Below are positions 16,731-24,255 of a stretch of 64,000 bases of DNA, one piece after another. The stretch is from G965204755 sp965243415 (GTDB lineage Bacteria; Acidobacteriota; Vicinamibacteria; Marinacidobacterales; Marinacidobacteraceae). The stretch is taken from positions 3,038,001 through 3,102,000 of the forward strand of contig OZ251549.1 in assembly GCA_965243415.1 (NCBI GenBank), read 5' to 3'. A program made the position numbers and the translations under genes. Numbering within the stretch: position 1 is the first letter of the stretch; the number at the start of each line of letters is the position of its first letter. The notes under the pieces were generated by a model. That model was not told where the DNA came from. It saw only the letters and a program-made list of their open reading frames with translations, and made no database searches.

Positions 16731-18518
16731 ATGGCGCGGGTTCGGCTGCTGCCCCCGGCGGTCGCCAACCAGATCGCCGCCGGCGAAGTCGTCGAACGGC
16801 CGGCGGCGGTCGTCCGGGAACTGGTGGAGAACTCCATAGACGCCGGCGCCGGGAAGATCTCCATCGTCTCGCGGAAGGCCGGCAGCGGGGAGATCCGGGT
16901 GACCGACGACGGCATCGGCATGACGGAGGAAGACGCCCGCCGGGCCCTGGAACGCCACGCCACCAGCAAGATCGAGTCGGTGGACGACCTGCGGGCGATC
17001 GGATCGCTCGGCTTCCGGGGGGAGGCGCTGCCTTCCATCGCCTCGGTCTCCCGGTTCCGGCTGCGCACCCGGCCCCGCGACTCGGAGGCCGGCTGGGAGA
17101 TCGCGGTGGAGGGCGGGGAGACCGTCGCCGACCGGCCGGCCGGGGCGCCGCCGGGGACCGCGGTCGAAGTGCGCGATCTCTTCTACAACACCCCGGCGCG
17201 CCGCAAGTTCCTCCGGAAGGACGCCACCGAGACCGCGCGGATCGTCGCCGCGGTGTCGGCGCTCGCGGCCGCCTGGCCGCAGATCCGCTTCCGCCTCGAG
17301 AGCAACGGCCGCGAGGTGCTCTCCGTCGAGCCGGTCGAGGACCTCGGCGCCCGGCTGCGGCAACTCGAGCCGCGCTGGTTCCGGGAGGCGATCGTGGGCG
17401 AGGAGGCGGTCGGCCACTGCTCGGTCCGGGTGTTCCTCTCCCCGCCGACGCTGCCCCGGGGGGCTTCCGCCGGTCTGCGGCTGTTCGTGAACGGCCGCGC
17501 CGTCAGCGACCGGCGGCTGTTCCACGCGGTCACCCAGGCCTACCGGGAGATCTCGAGCCTCTCGGGGACCCCGAAGGCGTATGTCTTCCTCGAGGTTCCG
17601 CCCGAGGCGGTGGATGTGAATGTCCATCCGGCGAAGGCCGAAGTGCGTTTCGCCGACCCCCAGCAGGCGTGGCGGGCGGTTCGTTCGGCGGTGCTGGGCC
17701 GGCTCGGCGCCTCCCCGAAGCGGGTCGAGCCGGGCGGCTTCGGGTCGGGCGGGGTCGGTCTCGGCGGGGTCGAGTTCGGCGGGGGCGCCGGGGCGGCCGG
17801 TGCAGTGGCGCGGGAGGGCGGCGGCGCTCCCTTCGGCGCGGGGTTCGGGGACGGACGCGAGGCCGCCGACCTGCTCTACGGCGGCGGCGGAGGGGGTTCC
17901 GCCGACCTCGGGGAGGAAGCGGCCGCCCGGTTCTCCGACTTCGGCACGGCGGCGCCGGTGACGATCGGCCAGTTCCGCCGCACCTACATCGTCGCCGAGG
18001 ATGCCTCCGGGCTGCTGCTGGTGGACCAGCACGCCGCCGAGGAGCGCGTGGTCTTCCACCGCCTCATGGAATCCGCCGGCGCCCCGCAGACGGCGCTCCT
18101 GCTGCAGCCGCACCCGCTGGAGTTGTCGGCGGCGGAGCGGTCCGAGTTCGCGGCGGTGCGGGAGCAGGTCGAGGCCGCCGGGTTCGAGATCGAACCGCAG
18201 AGCGGCGGCGCCCTCCTGCTGCGCGGGGTGCCGGCGCTGCTCGGCCTCGGAGCCGGGGTCTCGGTCCTCCTCCGCTCGCTGAACCCCGCCGACGGGGAAT
18301 GCGTCGAGACCGCCGCCCTCGACATCCGCGCCCGCACCATGGCGCGGATCGCCTGCCACGCCTCGGTGACGGCGAACACCACCCTCTCCGGCGACCGGAT
18401 GGCCGAGTTGCTGCGGAATCTCTGGGCCACCCCGAATCCCGCGACCTGCCCCCACGGCCGCCCCACCGTGCTCCGCTTCGACCTGCCGTGGCTCGAACGC
18501 CGCTTCGGCCGCCGCTGA
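16731..18518 (+). CDS. mutL: DNA mismatch repair protein MutL
   Basis: 595 residues. The GHKL ATPase domain is complete: VANQIAAGEVVERP, ELVENSIDAG, DDGIGM, and HATSKI with GFRGEAL. A Gly-rich linker (about 340-390) leads to the C-terminal dimerisation domain with DQHAAEER, ARIACHAS and the zinc motif CPHGRP. These mark MutL of the intrinsic endonuclease type (as in MutH-less bacteria). In the motif DQHA-X2-E-X4-E the second Glu is replaced by His, while the first, more critical Glu is kept. No mutS is in the window. Confidence 0.95.
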   Translation: MARVRLLPPAVANQIAAGEVVERPAAVVRELVENSIDAGAGKISIVSRKAGSGEIRVTDDGIGMTEEDARRALERHATSKIESVDDLRAIGSLGFRGEALPSIASVSRFRLRTRPRDSEAGWEIAVEGGETVADRPAGAPPGTAVEVRDLFYNTPARRKFLRKDATETARIVAAVSALAAAWPQIRFRLESNGREVLSVEPVEDLGARLRQLEPRWFREAIVGEEAVGHCSVRVFLSPPTLPRGASAGLRLFVNGRAVSDRRLFHAVTQAYREISSLSGTPKAYVFLEVPPEAVDVNVHPAKAEVRFADPQQAWRAVRSAVLGRLGASPKRVEPGGFGSGGVGLGGVEFGGGAGAAGAVAREGGGAPFGAGFGDGREAADLLYGGGGGGSADLGEEAAARFSDFGTAAPVTIGQFRRTYIVAEDASGLLLVDQHAAEERVVFHRLMESAGAPQTALLLQPHPLELSAAERSEFAAVREQVEAAGFEIEPQSGGALLLRGVPALLGLGAGVSVLLRSLNPADGECVETAALDIRARTMARIACHASVTANTTLSGDRMAELLRNLWATPNPATCPHGRPTVLRFDLPWLERRFGRR

Positions 18519-18534
18519 ACCGGGGAGCGCGGGC

Positions 18535-18825
18535 GTGGCCGGGAGCCGGGGCGGGCGGGGGCGCCCGTCGGGAAGACCGCCGGGGAAGGCCCGGGGGAAT
18601 TCGCCGGAGCCCCCGATCCTCGGGGAGTGGATCCGCTACTACTGCGGCCGCGCGCTGCAGTTCGCCGGACTCTTCATCCTCACCGGGACGATGGCGCTCT
18701 TCTTCGGCACCGAGAACATGGAGCGCCGGATGCTCGCCGCTACCGGCGGGGCCTCCGTCCTCTTCGTGGCCGGCTGGCTCCTCAGCCGGAAACCGCCCCG
18801 GGGCGCCCGCCCGGAAGGCGGCTGA
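18535..18825 (+). CDS. Small two-helix membrane protein, unknown function
   Basis: 96 residues from a GTG 17 bases after the mutL stop. A basic, Gly/Arg-rich N-terminus of about 28 residues is followed by ILGEWIRYYCGRALQ and two hydrophobic helices (about residues 42-58 and 66-83) joined by a short loop with FGTENMERRM. I do not recognise a family. Close spacing to mutL and plausible membrane topology suggest a real gene co-transcribed with mutL. Confidence 0.55.
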   Translation: MAGSRGGRGRPSGRPPGKARGNSPEPPILGEWIRYYCGRALQFAGLFILTGTMALFFGTENMERRMLAATGGASVLFVAGWLLSRKPPRGARPEGG

Positions 18826-18893
18826 GTCCGGCGACCGGCCGCGAAACCGTCCCCGGCGCCTCCGGCGGCGGCGCCCGCGGCCGGCGCGAAACC

Positions 18894-18922
18894 TTGACCG
18901 GGGCGGGGGTTCGGCCTAAATT
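18894..18922 (+). promoter_or_regulatory. Sigma70-type promoter for rpsP-rimM-trmD-rplS
   Basis: TTGACC at 18894-18899 and TAAATT at 18917-18922, separated by exactly 17 bases. This is the best match to the TTGACA/TATAAT consensus I find between genes here. It lies about 130 bases ahead of rpsP in an otherwise gene-free stretch, as expected for a ribosomal-protein operon with an untranslated leader. Confidence 0.75.
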
Positions 18923-19051
18923 TCCGACTCCCCGCCAGAAGGCCGCCGGCAGAGCGTCCCGCAGACCGCTCCACCCGCGCGTCGAGACCGCCCTCCCCAC
19001 CCCCACTCCCGCCGCCCCCCGGCGGCGTTGCTCCGAAACAGGACTCCTTCC

Positions 19052-19483
19052 GTGTTGAACATCCGCCTCGCCCGGACGGGCCGGAAACGGGACGCCCACT
19101 TCCGGGTCGTCGTCTCCGATTCCAAACACGGAAGGGTCGGGCGCATCCTGGAGACCGTGGGCTACTACCACCCGCGGATGGCGAACGACGCGGAGGGGCG
19201 GCTCCACATCGACCGGGACCGCGCCCGGTACTGGCTCGGCCACGGCGCCCGGCCGAGTCCCACCGTCCGCAGTTTCCTCCGCCGGATGCTGTCGGACCGG
19301 GTGCTGCCGGACCCGTCGGAAACACCGCCGGAGCAGACGGCCGACTCCGACGCGCCGGCCGCCGAATCGCTCCCGGCCGCTCCGGCCGACACTCCTGCTG
19401 CCCCCGCAACGCCCGCCGGAACTTCCGCTGCCGTGACCGCGGCAGCGGCGGCGACTCCGCCCGCTCCCCCACCGGCCGGCTGA
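19052..19483 (+). CDS. rpsP: 30S ribosomal protein S16
   Basis: 143 residues. The conserved S16 start LNIRLARTGRKRDAHFRVVV and GYYHP ... RARYWLGHGARPSPTV are clear. The start is set at GTG 19052 (VLNIRLAR); an in-frame TTG at 19028 would add eight residues not expected for S16. The normal S16 core ends about residue 80. The rest is an Ala/Pro/Thr-rich low-complexity tail, probably disordered, as seen in some high-GC bacteria. First gene of the rpsP-rimM-trmD-rplS operon. Confidence 0.93.
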   Translation: MLNIRLARTGRKRDAHFRVVVSDSKHGRVGRILETVGYYHPRMANDAEGRLHIDRDRARYWLGHGARPSPTVRSFLRRMLSDRVLPDPSETPPEQTADSDAPAAESLPAAPADTPAAPATPAGTSAAVTAAAAATPPAPPPAG

Positions 19484-19631
19484 AGCCCGGCGCCCCACGG
19501 GGCCCGACCCGCGGCCCGCCGGCCCGGGCGCGTTCGCCGGCGGGCGCAGCCGGCGGGGACCCGCCGCGCCTTCCGGGGCGATCCCACACCTTCCCGACCT
19601 CCTCCCGAATCGAATTGAGACTCGTCCCGTC

Positions 19632-20246
19632 ATGGTTTCCCTCAGCGTCGGGAGTGCGACGGAATCCGGCCTTCCCGCCGGCGGGGCTCCTCCCGCGGGG
19701 GCCCCTGCCGCGGTGGAATCGCCGGCGGAGGTGGTCATCGGGCGGGTGGCGCGCCCGTTCGGTCGGCGCGGCGAAGTCGTCGTCGAACCGCTGACCGACC
19801 GCTGCGACCGGTTCTTCGACCTCGAGACCGCGGAGGTCGGCCTCCCGGGGGCGGAGGGCGTCCGCCGGGCGGTGGCTTCGGTGCGGATCCTCAAGGGCCG
19901 CCCGGTGGTGCGCTTCGACGGGGTGGGCGACATCGCCGCCGCCGAGGCTCTCCGCCGGTCGGAAATCCGCGTCCGGGAGGAGGAGCGGGCGCCGCTCGGG
20001 GCCGGGAGGTTCTACTTCGACGATCTGGTCGGCTGCCGCGCCGAAGACCCCGGCGGTGCGCCGCTGGGAGAGGTCACCGGGGTCGAGGACACCGCCGGCC
20101 CCTGCCTGCTGGTGCTCCGGCGGGAGGACGGCGGCGAGGTCCTGGTCCCCTTCGTGGAAGCGATCTGCCCGGAGGTCGATCCCGGAGCGGCGCGGATCGT
20201 GATGGCCCTGCCGGAGGGCCTCGCGGAGTTGAACGATGCGGATTGA
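19632..20246 (+). CDS. rimM: 16S rRNA processing protein RimM
   Basis: 204 residues. RimM binds S19 and assists maturation of the 30S head. After an Ala/Pro-rich N-terminal extension of about 30 residues comes IGRVARPFGRRGEVVVEPLTD, then the PRC-barrel part FYFDDLVGC ... GEVTGVEDTAGPCLLVL and VPFVEAICPEVD. The order rpsP-rimM-trmD-rplS is classical. The end overlaps trmD by 11 bases. An alternative later start cannot be excluded. Confidence 0.92.
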   Translation: MVSLSVGSATESGLPAGGAPPAGAPAAVESPAEVVIGRVARPFGRRGEVVVEPLTDRCDRFFDLETAEVGLPGAEGVRRAVASVRILKGRPVVRFDGVGDIAAAEALRRSEIRVREEERAPLGAGRFYFDDLVGCRAEDPGGAPLGEVTGVEDTAGPCLLVLRREDGGEVLVPFVEAICPEVDPGAARIVMALPEGLAELNDAD

Positions 20247-20991
20247 CCTCCTGACCCTGATGCCGGGGATGTTCGACTCGGTGTTCGACCACGGGATCGT
20301 CCGCCGCGCCCGGGGCGCCGGCCGCCTGGCGGTGTTCACCCATCCCCTGACGAACTGGAGCGGGGGGCGCTTCCAGCGCGCCGACGACGCCCCCTACGGC
20401 GGCGGCCCGGGGATGGTGCTGCGGGTCGAGCCGCTGGTGACCGCGGTGGAGGCCCTCCGGGACCTCGATCCCCGCCCGGCCCGCCTCCTGTTGCTCTCGC
20501 CCCGGGGCCGGCGGCTGACCCAGGACCTCACCGTCGAACTCGCCGACGAACCCCGGCTGCTGCTCGTCGCCGGACGCTACGAAGGCGTGGACGAGCGATT
20601 CCTCGAGATCGCCGGCGCGGAGGAAATCTCCGTCGGCGACTTCGTCCTGTCCGGGGGCGAGATCCCGGCGATGGCGCTGGTGGACGCGGTGACCCGCCTC
20701 CTGCCGGGCGCCGTGGGCGACCCGGACTCGGTCGCGGACGAATCCTTCAGCGCGGGTCTCCTGGAGCATCCCCACTACACCCGACCGGCCACCTTCCGGG
20801 GGCTCGGAGTCCCCGCGGTGCTGCGGTCGGGCGACCACGAAGCGGTGCGGCGGTTCCGCCGCGAACGATCCCTCGCCCTGACGGAGAGCCGTCGTCCCGA
20901 CCTCTATCGGGCCGCGCTCGCCGCCGGGCGCGCCGGACCGGCCCCCGGCGGCGAACCCCGGGCCGGAGCCACCCCGGAGAACGCCCCATGA
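20236..20991 (+). CDS. trmD: tRNA (guanine37-N1) methyltransferase
   Basis: 251 residues. TrmD makes m1G37 to prevent +1 frameshifts. The SPOUT-fold trefoil-knot motifs are present: MRIDLLTLMPGMFD, DDAPYGGGPGMVL, LLSPRGRRL, GRYEGVDERF and GDFVLSGGEIPAM. The active-site Asp is in the loop after LLPGAVGDPDS, and HPHYTRP-type residues appear as EHPHYTRPATFRG. Overlaps rimM by 11 bases and rplS by four (ATGA). Confidence 0.97.
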   Translation: MRIDLLTLMPGMFDSVFDHGIVRRARGAGRLAVFTHPLTNWSGGRFQRADDAPYGGGPGMVLRVEPLVTAVEALRDLDPRPARLLLLSPRGRRLTQDLTVELADEPRLLLVAGRYEGVDERFLEIAGAEEISVGDFVLSGGEIPAMALVDAVTRLLPGAVGDPDSVADESFSAGLLEHPHYTRPATFRGLGVPAVLRSGDHEAVRRFRRERSLALTESRRPDLYRAALAAGRAGPAPGGEPRAGATPENAP

Positions 20992-21476
20992 GCCGAGAGG
21001 CCCCCCCGACCGACACCGAACCCCTGAACGACGCCGATACCGACGCTGAGGCCGATGCCGGCGCGCTCGCCCTCCTCGGGGACGAGGACGACGCCGGCCT
21101 CCTCCCGGCGGCGGCCCCGGTCCTTCCCGGCGCCGAAGTCCTCCGCCGGCTCGAAGCCGCCGAACTCCGCCACGACCACCCGCCGCTCCACCCCGGCGAT
21201 GCGGTCCGGGTCCACGCCACCATCCGGGAAGGGGACCGGGAACGCGTCCAGGTGTTCGAGGGGATCCTGATCGCCCTGAAGCACGGCGGGAACCGGCGGA
21301 CGATCACCGTTCGCAAGACCTCCTTCGGCATCGCCGTGGAACGGATCTTCCCGCTCCACTCGCCGCTGATCGCGAAGATCGAAGTCGTCCGCTCCCACCA
21401 TGTGCGGCGCGCCAAGTTGTATTTCCTGCGCGACCGGAAGGGGAAGGCCGCCCGCCTCCGGGAGAAACGCCGCTGA
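20988..21476 (+). CDS. rplS: 50S ribosomal protein L19
   Basis: 162 residues. The L19 core begins about residue 45 and includes HPGDAVRVHATIREGDRERV, FEGILIALKHGG, TFTVRK-like TITVRKTSFGIAVERIFPLHSP and the C-terminus VRRAKLYFLRDRKGKAARL. An acidic Asp/Ala-rich N-terminal extension of about 40 residues is unusual for L19. The ATG overlaps the trmD stop, and no better downstream start is needed for coupling. Confidence 0.94.
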   Translation: MSREAPPTDTEPLNDADTDAEADAGALALLGDEDDAGLLPAAAPVLPGAEVLRRLEAAELRHDHPPLHPGDAVRVHATIREGDRERVQVFEGILIALKHGGNRRTITVRKTSFGIAVERIFPLHSPLIAKIEVVRSHHVRRAKLYFLRDRKGKAARLREKRR

Positions 21477-21664
21477 ACCCGGCGCCGCCCCGGCGGGGAA
21501 CCCTCCCGCCGCCGCGACCTCGTTCCGGTTCGCGGGATTCCGCCGGCGCCGGTGCCTCCGGAATCCCGGGAGCCGGTTCCCCCGACTCCGGGGAATCTCC
21601 GGGCAGTCGCGGACGCGTCGCCGGGGAGATCAGCGGGCGGTCCGCCGGGCCGAGGGCCGGGCGC

Positions 21665-22471
21665 ATGACGCGCGACCGGGAACCCGCCCCGCCGCGTCCG
21701 TTCCGCGCCGACGGACGCCCGCTGGCCTGCGCCGTCACCCCCATCGGCAGTCTGACCCCGAGGCGGGTCGCCGACCTCCTGGCTGCCGGGGTGGACTTCG
21801 TCCAACTGCGCGACCGCGCCGCCACCGACCGCGCCTTCGAGCGGTTCCTGGCGCAGCTGCACGCCGAGTTTCCGCGGAGTCTCCGCCGCGTTCTGGTGAA
21901 CGACCGCGTCGCCCCGGCGCTCCGGTATCCGGTCGCCGGGGTGCATCTGCCGGAGACCGGTCTGCCGGTGGCGGCAGCGCGCGCCCTCGGCGACCTCCGG
22001 GGCCGCCGCTGGCTGGTGGGGCGCTCGGTCCACGACGCGGGCGGGGCGGTCCGCGCGGCGGCGGCCGGCGCCGACTATGTCCTCCTCGGCCCGGTCCGGC
22101 CCACCGGCGCCAAGCGGCGGGCGTTGCCGCCGGGCGAGTTGGCGGCGGCCTGCCGCGACTGCCCGGTTCCGGTCTGGGCGGTGGGCGGGCTGGCCCCCGG
22201 GACGCTGGGCGCGGTCCGCGGCAGCGGAGTCCGGGGAGTCGCCGCCATCCGGGCGCTGGCCGACCCCGAACGGAGCGCCGCCTTCGTCGCGGCGCTCAAG
22301 TCCCTCGAACGGTCGTTCGACGAGTCCTTCGGGCCGGCCGCCGGCGCACCGGCCCCGCGCGCCCCCTCTCCGGGGACCCGAGGCGCCCCGGGGACCGACT
22401 CCGGGGGTTCGGTCGCCCCTTCCGCGGGGACCGCCGGAGGCCGGCCCGCGCCGGCGCGTCCGCCGTGGTGA
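21665..22471 (+). CDS. thiE: Thiamine-phosphate synthase-like protein (ThiE/TenI fold)
   Basis: 268 residues. A TIM-barrel protein with ThiE/TenI landmarks: FVQLRDR (FIQLREK in the family), VNDRVAPAL, GVHLPETGLP, GRSVHD, DYVLLGPVRPTGAK and VWAVGG. ThiE joins the hydroxymethylpyrimidine and thiazole phosphates. The separate thiazole tautomerase TenI shares most motifs, and some residues here (PTGAKRRAL in place of PTxTK) leave both options open. The last 50 residues are Pro/Gly/Ala-rich and dispensable-looking. The gene stands 188 bases after rplS. Confidence 0.72.
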   Translation: MTRDREPAPPRPFRADGRPLACAVTPIGSLTPRRVADLLAAGVDFVQLRDRAATDRAFERFLAQLHAEFPRSLRRVLVNDRVAPALRYPVAGVHLPETGLPVAAARALGDLRGRRWLVGRSVHDAGGAVRAAAAGADYVLLGPVRPTGAKRRALPPGELAAACRDCPVPVWAVGGLAPGTLGAVRGSGVRGVAAIRALADPERSAAFVAALKSLERSFDESFGPAAGAPAPRAPSPGTRGAPGTDSGGSVAPSAGTAGGRPAPARPPW

Positions 22472-22494
22472 AATTCGGGGGAGCGGAAGCACCG

Positions 22495-24255
22495 ATGCGA
22501 ACCCCGGCGCGCCACCCGCCGCCTTCCGACCGCGGGGAACCCCTCGGCGGACCCCGGGGGGAGCGCCGGCGCGGGCGGTCCTCTCCGGGCGCGCTGCCGG
22601 TCGTCGCCGTTTCCGGGGTCGCCCTTCTCGGGAGTGGATGGTTCTCCCCGGTGGCGGCGGCTGCGGCCCAGCCCCCGGCGAGCGAGGAACTCGAACAGGC
22701 CGCCGAACGGCGGTTCCTGAGCGCCGAGCAGTTCTATCGGGGCGGGCGGCAGGCGCAGGCGCTCCGCGACTACGAGACGGTGCTGGAGGCGATGGCGGAG
22801 AGCCGCCTCGCCGACGACGCCGCCCTCCGGATCGCCGTCCACCGCTTCGAAGTCGAAGGGAACCCGGTGGCCGCCGCGGAGATGGCGGAGCGGATGCTCG
22901 CCGAGTTCCCCACCGGGGACGCGATCCCGGGCGCCCACCACCTCCTCGGGCGGATCGCCGCCGCGAGCGTCCCCCCGCGCCCGGAAGACGCGACCGCGGA
23001 GTTCGAGCGCGCCCTGACCGCCGCCGGGCCGGGCGGCTCGGACTGGGCCTTCCCGGCGCTCCTGGGCATCGCCCGCGCCGCCGCCGCCCGGGGCGACGAC
23101 GAGGCGGCGGCCGGCGCGCTCCTCTCGGCGCTCTACGAGACCGCGGCGCCGGCGACCGCGGAGCGCCGGAGATTCGAGGCCCGCTACGACCTGGCCCTGG
23201 CGCTCGCCCGCGCCGGACGGGACGAGGGGGCGCTCGCGGAACTGGCGTCGCTGCGCGCCGACCTCCTGCGCCGCCTCCGCGACGGCGGCGGGGCTCTCCC
23301 GGCGGCGCCGCCGGCCCCGGCCGACCCGCTGCCCGGGAGCGCGGAGGACGGGAGGGAGGACCGCAGCGAGGGCCGGGCAGAGGACTGGCCCGCCGGGCTG
23401 GCGCGCCGCAGCGAGGCGCTCTCCCTGCTGATCGCCCGATTCCGCGACCCGCGGGGGCCGGAGTGGCGCTTCGCCGGCTCCGTGCGGCCGCCGCGCGGAC
23501 TCGACGAGCCGCTCGGCCTGCGCCTGGCCGGCGACCGGATCTCCGTGCTCGACCGGGACACCCGGGAGTTGCAGATCTTCACCGAGGGCGGCGCCTTCCG
23601 GACTGCGGTGTCCATGCGGAACCCCCGCGGCCTGGCGCTCGACCGGGCCGCCGCGGCGGCGATCGGGACCGGGGCCTCCGCCGAGGCCGCGGCGGTCGTC
23701 GCCGCCGAGGACCTGCTGGTGGTCGGCGGCAACGGCCTCACCCTGCGGGCGCCGGACCGGGACGGGGATCCGGAGCCGCTCCGCCGCATCCGCGCGGCGG
23801 CGGTCACCCCGGAGGGGTTCTGGGTCTGGGACGACCGGCGGAAGCAGGTGCTGCGCTTCGCCCGCTCGGGACTGTTCCTCGGCCCCCGGCCCCACCCCCG
23901 GCTGGAACGGGTGCGGCGGATCGCCCGGCATCCCCGCGGGGCGCTGCTGGTGATCGAGGAGCGGCAGGGGGTCCTCGGTTTCGACGCCGCGGGGCGCCGG
24001 ATCTTCCACCGGCCGGTCGGCGGCGCGCTCGCGGAGCCGGTGGACCTGGTGTTCGACAGTCTGGGCCGGCTGTACCTGCTGGACCGGGCCGGCCCGCAGG
24101 TGCTCATCCACGACCTCGACTTCGCCGAAGTGGCCACCCTCTCCGGCGCGGTCTTCGGCGGCGCGGTGCGCCGGCCGGTCTCCTTCGATGTGGCCGGGGA
24201 CGGCTCGCTGTTCCTCCTCGACGAAGCCACCGAGTCGGTGGGCGTGCTCCGATGA
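22495..24255 (+). CDS. Secreted TPR and beta-propeller (NHL-like) protein
   Basis: 586 residues from the ATG at 22495; the frame is open upstream but in shadow sequence. A signal peptide is likely (ALPVVAVSGVALLGSGW then PVAAAAAQ). TPR-like helices cover residues about 55-270 (LSAEQFYRGGRQAQALRDYETVLE, MAERMLAEFPTGDAIPGAH). A Pro/Glu linker precedes a six-bladed-type propeller with repeats such as LGLRLAGDRISVLDRDTREL and PVDLVFDSLGRLYLLDRAGPQVLI. The layout resembles periplasmic scaffold proteins. It overlaps the next gene by ATGA and heads a four-gene coupled cluster. Function unknown. Confidence 0.7.
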   Translation: MRTPARHPPPSDRGEPLGGPRGERRRGRSSPGALPVVAVSGVALLGSGWFSPVAAAAAQPPASEELEQAAERRFLSAEQFYRGGRQAQALRDYETVLEAMAESRLADDAALRIAVHRFEVEGNPVAAAEMAERMLAEFPTGDAIPGAHHLLGRIAAASVPPRPEDATAEFERALTAAGPGGSDWAFPALLGIARAAAARGDDEAAAGALLSALYETAAPATAERRRFEARYDLALALARAGRDEGALAELASLRADLLRRLRDGGGALPAAPPAPADPLPGSAEDGREDRSEGRAEDWPAGLARRSEALSLLIARFRDPRGPEWRFAGSVRPPRGLDEPLGLRLAGDRISVLDRDTRELQIFTEGGAFRTAVSMRNPRGLALDRAAAAAIGTGASAEAAAVVAAEDLLVVGGNGLTLRAPDRDGDPEPLRRIRAAAVTPEGFWVWDDRRKQVLRFARSGLFLGPRPHPRLERVRRIARHPRGALLVIEERQGVLGFDAAGRRIFHRPVGGALAEPVDLVFDSLGRLYLLDRAGPQVLIHDLDFAEVATLSGAVFGGAVRRPVSFDVAGDGSLFLLDEATESVGVLR